Shown piece by piece: positions 23,174-34,400 of a stretch of 64,000 nt of DNA; the first letter of the stretch is position 1; the number at the start of each line of letters is the position of its first letter. A program made the position numbers and the translations under genes. The notes beneath the pieces are model-generated. The model ran no database searches, was not told where the DNA came from, and saw only the letters and a program-made list of their open reading frames with translations. Source of the DNA: Spinacia oleracea (lineage: Eukaryota > Streptophyta > Magnoliopsida > Caryophyllales > Amaranthaceae); contig NC_079492.1 in assembly GCF_020520425.1 (NCBI RefSeq), forward strand, positions 56,047,042-56,111,041, in the 5' to 3' direction.

Positions 23174-23819
23174 TGTGTTGGTGTTGTTTAGGTTTAATTA
23201 CTTTATCCCACACATAAATAATGTAATTGGAATTGGAAAACATCCCAATTTATGTTGGTTTGCTAATATAACTATCGAACCTTAACTATATACATCATGT
23301 GTTGCGCATAACCGGGAAAAAATGGGAAACATTAACAGAAAACATTTTAGAGGCTATGCAATTGCACCGGATAGGAGTGTTTCACTAAATCAGTTCAAGC
23401 TCAATCATGAGATTATCGTTCTATTTGAATAACTCTATTCTTAACAAATTAATAGAATCTAATCCAAAATTGTTATTACTATTCTTATTTCATTATTCAA
23501 ACAAACACTAGCTAAGAGCTTAAGAAGTGGAGTAATACATACTGATTGCTACGGTGTACAAGTTATAAATAATTGATCGTGGAATTGATGAGTCATAATA
23601 GAAGAGTAATCTATAATGACTAATATTTAGATTAGACATAATAAGGTAGGATTAATATTATTATAAAACTTTTGGGAGTCTTTTTAATTATGTGTTGTGT
23701 TCTGTCAACTTCCTTGAATATGAGATAATATGGCTGCTTAATACGGAGTATGGTGATCATTTTTGAGTAATAAATGGAATAGCTAGCTTTCTATGGACTG
23801 TGACACTTGCACTCTCAGA

Positions 23820-24065
23820 CGACATAGAAAATAGATCAGTCCTGATCAGATCAGTCCTGATCAGATCAGTCCTGATCAGATCAGTTCTGAACAGTCCTTA
23901 CTGATCAATCCTGATCAGTCCTGATCAGTTCACTTCTGATCAGTTCACTTCTGATCAGTTCACTTCTGATCAGTTCATTTCTGATCAGTTCACTTCTGAT
24001 CAGTTCACTTCTGATCAGTTCACTTCTGATCAGTTCACTTCTGATCAGTTCACTTCTTCTCCTGT
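23820..24065 (+). repeat. GATCAGTTCACTTCT minisatellite, cluster B
   Basis: The left part has GATCAGTCCT repeats. The right part (about 23930-24058) has eight to nine near-perfect 15-bp units GATCAGTTCACTTCT. It is palindrome-rich because each unit contains TGATCA. It lies in the CACTA 5' region upstream of the transposase. Confidence 0.88.
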
Positions 24066-24421
24066 CCCTCTACGTTCACCACTATCTCCTTTCTCTCTCC
24101 TCTGGTATTTTTGTCGCCCCACAATAACGACTTTCGTAAACTCAATTGCTTGATCCCCTTATCGCGGAGTAGATTGCAGATAATATTTGCTTTTACTTTC
24201 CATGTAGAAAAAACACCCTTCTTTGACCTGCGCTTAGCACATTGCTTCCCTACATTTGTTCATTTTCATGGAGCATTCATGGTCATGAATTGATATGTTT
24301 GTAGTGTTTTCTGTTTAAGTTGATAACTTCATCTACTATATTTTTTAGATTTTAAATTCCTGATAATGTTGTTGTCCTTATATTTTGACCACAATTTATC
24401 AACATTATCAGGTTTCGCCGA

Positions 24422-24562
24422 CCACACCGGTTCAAGGTTTCCTGTGATTCTTTAGCGTTGTTCGTAGGTTCGTGCATCAGTTCGTGCGTTGCTACACCGG
24501 TTCAAGGTTTCCTGCAAGTCTTTAGCGTTGTTCGTAGGTTCTGCATCGGTTCGTACGTTGCA
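24422..24562 (+). repeat. ~71-bp tandem duplication
   Basis: Two adjacent copies of a unit contain ACACCGGTTCAAGGTTTCCT, CTTTAGCGTTGTTCGTAGGT and a CGTTGC end. They differ by a few bases. Likely intronic; no function is apparent. Confidence 0.85.
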
Positions 24563-25438
24563 TATGCTCTTTGATACTAGAGGTATGTATACTATAAAGT
24601 TCCTTTTAGGTTTTTTATTGGACAATTGTTATTTCCCTAATTTTGTATGGACAAGGGTGGGCTACAACTCTGCAAGTTAGGTTTGTTAAGTGTTAGAATA
24701 TAATTTCCGTGGCTTTACATTTCCTCGATGTCCAATATATATACAATGAGCATATACCGACGTTTATTGTGCTATCATAACTTACGTCAATCATGCAAAA
24801 GTTGGATCTTTCTATTGTATTCCTGTTGATTTAATTTCAAATGTTTTGATATAATAGCTTCAAATTTGTAAGTACGTATTTTTGTTAGCTTTGGCATTTT
24901 GTGTTGGTATTGTTTGTCTAATTACATTATCCCCACTACATAATTTTGCTTAGCTTAATTACATTTAATCCAAGAAATTTTACCATAAATTCTGATTATG
25001 TGATGCCACGTTACTTAAGGTACTCTTACTCTTTTTAAAAAATGGATTTATATTGTTGTCTTCGTGTGAAGTTGAAAATATCACCTTGTGCGCTAAAATC
25101 ACATGCTTTATTTTCCTTGCAAATTCATGTGAAGTTGAAAGTATGATCTTGTACGCAAAAAGAAAATATAATATGGAAGTGATATAGGGTAATAACTTTT
25201 AGAAGATGAAGATAGATCACAAATATTAGTCACTAAGGAAGAATGATTAAACAAAAAACCATAAGTTATGGTATGAATTAAGAAGAGTTGTGTACGGAGG
25301 TGTTATGTGACTTAAATTAATCTCGTGTGATATATCAAGGTTCTAAGAATGATTATAATATTTTAATAAGTACATATAAAAATTTCCTATTCTGCGACCG
25401 ACGTATATTACTAATTACTCAACTAATTTCGTATAGAT

Positions 25439-28400
25439 ATGGATAAAAGTTGGATCGATCTACCCACTGGTCATCATGAATATATCGACGGTTGTATGGA
25501 ATTTATTGAGTTTGCCAAGCAAGATCTAGTCGAAGGAAAAATTAGATGTCCATGTAAGAACTGTAAGGTAGAGAAATGGTTCTCCGTAAATGAAGTGGAG
25601 AGGCATATTTTGTTTAAGGGATTTTATAAGCCATATAAGGATTGGATTTTTCATGGTAAAGGGGATACGTTTCAGCGTATGTTTGAGAGTGATGGAGGGA
25701 TTACTAGTGAAGGATCCCTTGATAACCAAAGTGGGTTTGTAGGTCGAGATAATATGGGAGGGCTATTAAGATCAGCATTTAGTGTTAATATGCCTCCCAA
25801 TTGCCCAAATTTAGAAGCACGAGAGGATGATGAATGGATTGAGGAGCCCTTGGCCTATGACACAGATGTAGAATATGATTATTCTACAATAGAAGAAGAT
25901 GTGACATATAAGAAGTTGCTTGAAGCTTCTGAGGAGAAATTGTACGAGGGGTGTATCAATTTTTCAAAGTTATCTTTTCTGTTACACTTGTTTCACTTGA
26001 AGTGTATGAATCACTGGTCCATAGAATCTTTCAATATGTTGTTGAAGCTAATTCTAGATGCATTTCCTCAAATACTTGATTTTCCCTCTTCTTATTATTA
26101 CAGTAAGAAAATGATAAAATACTTGGGCCTTGGGTATGAAAAGATTGATGCTTGTCCGAATAATTGCATGTTGTATTGGGGTGAATTTTTAAAGAAAGAC
26201 AAGTGTCATGTTTGTGGTACATCGAGGTGGAAGAAAACTAAGGATAGGGGAAACGTTGTAAGTGATCAAGGTACGGATACTTGTAAGAAAGGTGTGCCAG
26301 CTAAGGTAATGCGATATTTCCCTCTTATACCGAGACTAAAAAGAATCTACATGTCATCATCAACAGCAGAAGATATGAGATGGCATGATACAGAGCGATT
26401 GGGTGAAGATGATAAGAAGATTTTAAGGCATCCTTCAGATGGCTTAGCATGGAAAGCATTTGATGAGCGTCACAGTGATTTTGCATTAGACCCTCGTAGT
26501 GTTCGATTAGGTCTTGCGAGTGATGGTTTTAATCCTTACCGTTTAATGAACACCACTTATAGTACGTGGCCAGTGATGTTGATTCCTTATAATCTTCCAC
26601 CATGGTTATGTATGAAACCGTCTTCTTTCATTCTGTCCACGCTTATTCCTGGAAAATCAGGTCCCGGAAATGATATTGACGTGTATCTGCAGCCATTAGT
26701 GCATGAATTGAAATTGCTGTGGACAGGGGTTGAAGCTTTTGATGCTTTTGCCGGAGAGAAATTTAATTTGCGTGCGGCTTTGCTTTGGACTATTAATGAC
26801 TTTCCCGGCTATGCAATGCTCTCTGGTTTGAGCACAAAAGGTTACAATGCATGTCCTATATGCTTAGATTCCACGCCTTCTGATAGATTTGGGAGCAAGA
26901 TTTGCTATTGTAGCTATAGAAAATGGTTACCTGCAGATCACCCATATCGATGTCAAGGTGACAAGTCTTGTGAGAAGTTTGGAACTAATGAGTGGGGTAA
27001 AGCCCCATCTCGTCCTAGCGGCACTGATATATTGAGGCAGCAAGAAAAGGTGAAGCATGTTTACGGAAAGTCGAAGGCACCACCGAAAAAGAGGCAAAGA
27101 GGACACGATGATGACGATGATGTCCAAGATGAAAGTGACTTTGGTACCAAGAGAAGCATATTCTTTGATTTGGTGTATTGGGAGCATAATCTTCTAAGGC
27201 ATAATTTAGATGTGATGCACATTGAGAAAAACGTGTCTGAGAATATTTTGGGAACTCTTCTTAGCATGGATAAGAGTAGAGATAGTAGGAATGATCGAGA
27301 AGCCCTTGAAGCATGGAGAATAAAGTCTCACCTTTGGCTGAGTACTAATCCTAACGGAGGTGAATGCATGCCTCCGGCTTCCTATTCTATGTCTACGGAG
27401 GAGAAGGAGAGGTTCCTAAATGTTTTGCAGAAAATTAAAGTTCCTGATGGATATGGATCCAACCTTTCTAGTTGTGTGAATATGAAGCAAAGGAAGTTGA
27501 TTAACCTCAAAAGTCATGACAACCATGTTCTAATGCAGGATATCCTTCCCGTTGCCTTAAGGGCCTCTAAAGCTACAAAAGTAATTGACTTGTTGGCTAG
27601 ATTGTCTCCCTTTTTCAAGAAGTTGTGCTCTACAACTATTGATCCAGATGATTTAGATGGTCTTCAAAATGAAATTATTTTAACTCTTTGTGAGTTGGAA
27701 AAGGAGTTTCTGCCTTCATTTTTCACAATCATGGTCCATTTGTTGATTCACTTAGTGGAGGAGGTTAAACTTGGTGGACCAGTGCAATACAGATGGATGT
27801 ATCCCATTGAAAGGTTAATATCTTACACGTCTAAATTATATTCTTTTTATTTAATATTTCACATTTATCATATATTAAGTACAAATGTTTTATTTGAAAG
27901 GTACTTGTCCCATTTGAAATCACATGTAACCAATAAAGCCCAACCTGAAGGATCTATTGCAGAAGGCTTCCTTTTAGAGGAGACAATTAGGTTTTGTTCG
28001 AGATATCTTCAAGGTGTTAAGACCATTTTCAACATACCTAAAAGGATGGATGATGACATTCCAAATCCCAATGATTACTTGTTTAATTCTGGTGGTCGAG
28101 TTATTGGGAAGGAGGTCAGCATTCGCCTTGATGACAAAAGCTTAAAACAAGCTCATCGCTACATTTTGCTTCACTCTGATGAGATAAAAGGGGATCTGGA
28201 GTAAGTATTATGTTGGTTTTCTTTTGAATTATCAATTGTTATAATAGATGATTTTTAATTTTGTTCTTCTTCCATGAAGTGAATTTTTAACCGAGAAACG
28301 TCAAATGAACTTACAAAATCCTGTCACGGAGAGTGATGAAAGTAACTGGATCATCAATGAGTTTGGAGGGTGGCTGCAAAATAAGGTTACTTAAGTTCTT

Positions 28401-28972
28401 TTAATGTGAATACATACTTCTTTTAAAAAAAATGTATTTGATTTAATGATGTATCATCGTAGGTACATTACATAGATGCAACCACCGAAGATGGGAAACT
28501 AAGAAAAGCTTTGGCGGGTGGTTTTCATTCTTATGGTAGAAAATTAAAAGGATACATAATCAATGGATACAAATTCCTTTCCACGGATCGCGATTCTCGT
28601 CTTTTGACACAAAATTCTGGAATTATGGTCGAAGCGGATGGAGATGCCTACTATGGAAAAGTGAAAGATATCTATGAATTAGATTATTACGGAGATTACA
28701 AAGTTGTATTGTTTCGTTGTGATTGGGTAGACATTCATAGGGGTGTAAAAGCATATCCAAATGGCGGAGTATGTGTCAATTTCTCTAAATTGATGCATTC
28801 TGGACGATTGTTGCAAGATGATCCATTTGTATTCTCATCTCAAGCAAAACAAGTTTTTTACATAGAAGATGAGATACAAAAGGGATGGTTGCATGTTGTT
28901 AAGAACAAGCCTAGAGATGTGTTTGATTTAGGGGATTCTTTACCAGTAGAGGAAGAGGGTGGGACCAATTGA
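25439..28972 (+). CDS. TNP2-type CACTA transposase (TNPD), four exons
   Basis: The transposase cuts the element ends. Exons are 25439-27813, 27901-28200, 28280-28385 and 28463-28972, all with GT-AG borders and an unbroken 1096-aa frame. The N-terminus (residues 1-75) is a transposase-associated domain with the CPCKNCK zinc motif. Residues about 190-620 are the tnp2 transposase core, with DGLAWKAFD, RLGLASDGFNPY, WPVMLIPYNLPPW, IDVYLQPL and LSGLSTKGYNACP. A DUF4218 region follows (MVHLLIHL, GPVQYRWMYPIER, PEGSIAEG), and exon 4 is a DUF4216 domain (DIYELDYYGDYKVVLFRC, QVFYIED). The length is normal for plant TNP2. The 87-nt intron 27814-27900 has no stop, so a retained form adds 29 residues inside DUF4218. 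The start is the ATG directly after an acceptor-like TATAG. Confidence 0.93.
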
Positions 28973-29390
28973 TCATGCTTATTTTTATTGTTTTGCTTTG
29001 GATTTGTATTTGTTCATGACGTTGTGAGTCATATTGTTTAATCTGGTTGAATAATGAGTTATATACTTAATCTATACTCACTTATTTTATTGTCTACTAA
29101 TGTCCAAGTACCCTACTACTAGTTTCTTTGATGGTGATACAGATATTTTTATACCGTTATTCCGTGAAAAGGGGGCAATTTATCTTTATTTTTTGTGATT
29201 TCCCCCTTTTGTATTTGATTTGGTTCATTGTTGTTGCAGTGTTGTTGTTGCTTTTCTTCCCTTTTTTGTTGCGCCTGTGGTACACAAGAAAATGTGTGTC
29301 AGGGGTGGGTTGGTCCATTATAACTAAACAATAAGGTTTATTGGGAAAAGATTGATTCTTGTTTGTATGCATCTGTCTTGGTTCTGAAAG

Positions 29391-30038
29391 TTTTACCCCC
29401 CTTTGACAAAGCGTATCTGTCAGAGTTGCCAAAATATCATGCCTGGCTATCTAAGGAGAACCACACAGACAAACCGGTTTTGAATCTGTAAGATTAGTGA
29501 AATGCTGTGAGTTAATCATGAAATGACTCCAATGTAAAATATTGCTAAAAACAATTCACTAGATTTCATTGTTTATAACAGTAAACATCACTCCAGTAGT
29601 TTCCAATATTACACAAGTATCAACACGTTACCTCTTTACTTCTTCATTTATGTTTCTGTCTGTTTCGAGTTCTGCAATTTAGGCTTGATTCTCCCTTAGA
29701 TGTTTGTGTTCTGCATTCATGTTAACAATTAACAATGTGCATCCACCTCTTCAAAGCTGCCATTTACTACTATACTAAGCTGCTGGATCACCCATTGGAT
29801 CCTCTTTCTATGTCTTTTGACTTTGAGAATCATATGTGACCACCGACTTTATATAATTATAGCTAGCTTTTTTCAAGCTTCTCTAAGCTCATTTGTATTG
29901 TAATATTGATCCTTTTATCGCCTGTTTTCTCTCCTATGGAATGTATAACTCTCTTGATAATCATTTTCTTAAAACTACAGGCTCAGGATATTACTGATTT
30001 AGGCTCTCTGAATCAAGCAGCAAAGATCTTTATTCTAG
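29391..30038 (+). pseudogene. Two exon-like segments, unrecognised captured gene
   Basis: Segment 1 (about 29391-29486) encodes a stretch containing PPFDKAYLSELPKYHAWLSK and ends at GTAAGA, a strong donor. Segment 2 (about 29981-30038) follows an ACAG acceptor, encodes AQDITDLGSLNQAAKIFILG-like sequence, and ends before GTATGG. They look like two exons of one host gene on the transposase strand. I cannot name the family, and the phase between the segments is unverified. Confidence 0.35.
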
Positions 30039-30520
30039 GTATGGTTCCCCTCCTTTCTTTTCAAAACAGAATGGGGAATAACTAATAAGGTAGCCAAATC
30101 ATTTTGTTAATACATGTCAGACATGCAACTGTTGCTTGATGTTGTTTTGCTGGTTCACAGCTTCCTGATTTGTTTGATGACTTGTTTTAGATTGTTCTTT
30201 AGCTTTTTCCTGGTGCCATGATAATATAAAAATTGAGAGTTTTCACTGTAGTCTGAATCTCAGAAAAGGAGGGTGTAGCAGGTTCATCTTGCCCTTTCCC
30301 TCATAACTGTAGAGCAAAAGTGTAGTAAATGAGTGTAGGCCAACTAAAATATTGCTTATAACTTCAGTCTAAACTACACCCAAAAAAAAGGAAGTGTGCC
30401 AGCTATGAGATCATCTCTTTGATCCATCAGAACTGAAAAAATTGTTTTTTGGCAACTGACAATAAGCTAGCTAGCAGATTTCTCAACCAAAACAGTTAAA
30501 ATCAGAAATTGAGAAAGTAC

Positions 30521-30655
30521 CTTGAGCTTCTTTTCTATATAGCGTGCATAGTCAGTCCACAAATCACTAGATATAGGAAACTCAGTGATAGCACGTTCAT
30601 ATAGAATCTGAACACGCGCAGGGTCACCTGCAGATTCTTCAAATTTCAAGTATCT
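30521..30655 (-). pseudogene. Captured exon of HAT-repeat (SART3/Prp24-like) splicing protein
   Basis: The 45-codon open exon has a CTGCAG acceptor on one side and a GT donor on the other. It encodes YLKFEESAGDPARVQILYER followed by AITEFPISSDLW and a YARYIEKKLK end. That is a half-a-TPR repeat pair, most like the plant SART3-type U4/U6 snRNP recycling factor. Only one exon is recognisable, so no functional protein is made. It lies antisense to the CACTA genes, consistent with capture of a genomic piece including introns. Confidence 0.72.
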
Positions 30656-31423
30656 CTGCAGAAACAAAATACATGTTAAAACCAATAAAGGGATAATTTG
30701 AGTTCAAGGGAGATAAACAAAATTCTTGCTACCCTCATTATCTTGATAGCTTCCTGTTCGTGCACCCAAAGATGTGAGATCAATCCCTCCAAATGCCATC
30801 CATCACCCTCCTCATTCCACCAAGCTGCTACACACTCATTCGCATCCACATTCGTAGGGGCCATAGTGCTAATTCGACCTCCAGGGAGATTTGGTAGCCA
30901 CCTGGAGGTTGGTTGTTTCCATAGTGCTAATATCTTCACTTTCTGATAATATCTTCAGTGCATTTCCGTTAGTTGTTTCCTTTCTGGTTTGCCTTCTCTA
31001 TCTTGTTTCGTGCTTATGCTTGTAATGTGACAGGTTATAATGAAACTTAATAAAGGGATGAACGGAGCAAAAGGCCTTCCAATATAAAGTTTTCAAGTTC
31101 CTTGAAGGTTTCAGACTTTTGAGTCTATGACTTGTATATTCTAGACTCTAGATCACTCAGTGAGCTAACGACCAATTAGAGCCAGGATGAATTTCTTTTT
31201 CTCAATCAGATTTGCACTTTGCTTCTATATTTACGGAGTTTTCTGCTCATTGTAATTCTTGTTTATGTGAAAATGTTAAACTGATTTAACGTGTATGATT
31301 GTCACTTTGAGTGAATACCTATTATCCTATTTAGTGATTCATTCTTGTAGCAATTGAGTTGGTTTAATGACCTTTTTATTCATGGCTGATTGTGTTTCTT
31401 ACTTTCTGAACAGGAACTAAAAT

Positions 31424-34400
31424 ATGAGTTACAGGACTAAAAGAACATTGGTAGCTATTGACGAAGGGTCGAGCATTGCTGCATCCAAGTCCCCAAAATC
31501 TTCTGATCCATCCACCCAAAACTGGGGACCGTTCAGTCCTCCAACACTTGGAGTGTCACAGACATTTGGGACGGTATCACAACCCATTAAGCAACCAGTA
31601 GCTGCTAAAAAAACCATGGTTGCACCACAATCATCCTTGCCTCGGCCTACTTCCATGGTTTCAAAGCCACAACTGAAGGCATTATCAAAACCATCCTTTA
31701 CCCAGACAAAACCATCCTCTAACCCATTACAACAACCAATTCCGCCCACTCTTACAGGAACAACACAAAGTAGATGGTATAAAGGACCTACGTTTCCCAA
31801 TCTGACTAAAATTGCAACACAAAAAGCGTCAACATCGAATCCACACCAGCCTACTATGCAGCCTGTGTTGCAGCCTTTCAAAGCTACCTTGCAGCCTTCT
31901 TTGCAGCCTTTCAAAGCTTCCCAACAGCCTCAAACAGCTACCAATCAGCCTCAAAAAACTACCCATCAGCTTCACAAAGCTACACAACAGCCTCAAAAAG
32001 CTACACAACAGCCGGTATCTTCTTTTACAAGTGTCAAACCACATTTAGAGAAAAGAGCATTTGTTGCACCTTTGGGAGCAACAAAACATGTGATGTCACA
32101 ATCTCCTACACCACCAGACACCATGGCAATGAAAAAGAGAACCGGGAAGCAAGAAGGTCAGTTGCCTCCAACATACATGCATGTGAGTGAGAATGCATTT
32201 CAACCTCTGCGATCTCCTCCATCCAATCAGGTTGAGAGTGAAGTTATGCCAAACTACAACTGGGACGAATTTGAAGAATCGGCTTCTGAGAGTGAAAATG
32301 AATTTGATCAAGGAGAAGGAAGTGATACTGCTGTGAAGAAAGCAACACTTCGACATCGAATCATTATTCCAAATTGGCCAGAATCGAGGGAGTTTGATGA
32401 GAAGGTGGAGGCTATAGCTATAGGTAAACATGTCTCTACATCAAATATGCAAACTGTAAATTATCGATCTTGGTGATTTTTTAGTCTGATTTAGCTCCTG
32501 TGACAGATGCTGATGGAATACGACATCTGGTAAAGGGACCAGTTCTGCCTCGAGACGTTTGGCATGATGCAAAGGGGTTCAGATACATTGTCAAGCTCAA
32601 TGAATTCAACCAACCTATTCGAAAAGGTGGGAAGATCCTTGTGAGCTTCCTTGGAGATATTGCAAAAAATGATTCACTTTGTCCAGTGGGAGTCCCAAGT
32701 TGGCGTGCTGTGAACAATCAGTTAAAAACTAATGTTGTTACAATGATTCGGGTATGTGGATTTATTGTTCTTAACACTTATGTTAATTGTAGTTTTATTT
32801 TAGCTTGGTTAACTGTGTAATTAGCTTTAAATTTATTCTGTTTCCATCTGTGTTCATCAATCAGTTGCCCGTTTTTCAGGTTTTTATTTGGTCATGGGGG
32901 TTCCGACCCCGGGTTAAGTTTCTGCAGAATCACTAAGTTCACCTAGCTAGTTCTGATCAGATCAGACAGATCAGTCTGATCTGATCTGATCAGAACTAGC
33001 TAGGCAAATTATTTTGTTAACATTGTAACTTAATTTTTCCTTTTTTTTTTGAAGAAACATTTTGTGTTACCTGATGGACCTCTAGTTAACAAGGCACTAG
33101 TGATGCGTATTGACAAACCATGGAACAATCATCGATACAAATTGAAGAGGGATTTTTTCGATCCAGTGAATAAATCTCGAGAAGAGAACTATGCCAACGT
33201 GCCTGATGGAGTGTCCACTAGGAGTTGGACGGAATTGGTAGATTATTGGCTTTTACCAGAGGCCATGGTTTGTGACCCCAAAATATCCTAAATTTAGTAA
33301 GTTTTATTTGTTTCACCTATATATGCTAACATTGGTTTCATGAAACTAGGAAAAATCTGAAATGGGAAAAAATGCTCGAGCTTTACAAGGCAATAAGCAC
33401 AACAGTGGTGCTACAAGCTTTGCTAATCGAAGAGTTGATATGGTATGCTTTTCAACCTAACTATTTGGTTTGTAGCATTTCAATTGCTATAGGTGCTAAG
33501 TCTAAAATTCATAAACAAATAAGAGTGATATAAAAGTCTAAAATTCATAAACAAATAAGAGTAATATTTACTCGTATATGCATATCTAATCTCACACATA
33601 AGGACATTCTTTAGTTTTCTAATGTTAAAGTAGAGAAATGTAGAAAAGTTGGCTATGCGGGCAAATGGAATTGAAAGCAGCAGCTGGGAAAATCTTCCTA
33701 CTTTCCGTTTCTGTTATAAACCATGTTGCAGAAGTATACATTATGTGACTCTTCAAACGTTTTGGAGATAGTTGTCCTAGATTCTCATGAACTTAGAGCT
33801 TTTAGGATCAGGAAACGGGGTTACCTGACACTATTACTGTCAAATAGAGTCAACTTTTTAACAGGAACTAAGAAGTATGATTCTGGAGGGTGGTCTGGGG
33901 ATGGGAGCGGGTGTGCGTGGCTACTCCAAGTTTAAAGTAGAAAAAATCAGAAAGCAGAGGCAATGAAGTCCATCTGCAGTGCATGAAGCTGCAAAAACTA
34001 TTCAATTTAAACAACAAAGGCAGTATTTCATTCTATTACATTATCCCCATAAACTTCAGGCGATAAAAAATTGTTCACAAAGTTCTAACTAAAAGTCAAT
34101 AACAAAGAATAAAAATTATGCATAATTAAGCATAACTAATCATTATTCGATCTGCATTTTTACAACAAAAACCCTGCAATGATAATCAATTAATTGTGAA
34201 CGAAACATGTTTAGCTGTTAGTCTGTAGGTGTAGCCTGTAAATTACATTGTTGGTCTTAGTGAGAACAGATCAAGTAAGTAGCTGTTAACAGATAAATTG
34301 TTATGGAGATCTATGTTTGAGATAGGCCAGCAATTAATGGTTCTTGCATTTGCTCTGAACACACTAAAATGCAAATTCACAATGAAATGACAAAGAGTTG

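Larger units (their letters stand above)
20607..25438 (+). other. CACTA 5' region: promoter, leader and introns
   Basis: No coding exon is recognised. A pyrimidine-rich leader (about 20690-20850) contains CTCTCAACCCACCTCC-type sequence. Possible donor sites (CCAG/GTATTT near 21070) and acceptors (TATAG at 25436-25437, just before the transposase ATG) suggest a spliced 5' UTR. Tandem repeats at 23005-23173, 23820-24065 and 24422-24562 lie inside, most likely intronic. A hairpin-forming segment with GATGATAAACTCAG and its inverse lies at about 22254-22302. Confidence 0.5.
28973..31423. other. Inter-genic region of CACTA with gene-fragment cargo
   Basis: This region lies between transposase and TNPA-like gene. 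It holds exon-like plus-strand segments near 29391-29486 and 29976-30038, a minus-strand HAT-repeat exon (30521-30655), and an adjacent open minus-strand segment (30733-30900, ending at a GT). The rest is AT-rich and non-coding. The TNPA 5' UTR probably ends at an acceptor CAG at 31410-31412. Confidence 0.5.

Noticed and set aside
31429..31914. 161-codon minus-strand ORF opposite TNPA exon 1
   Set aside because: Shadow of the Pro/Gln/Thr-rich coding exon. No start context, splice sites or domain support it.
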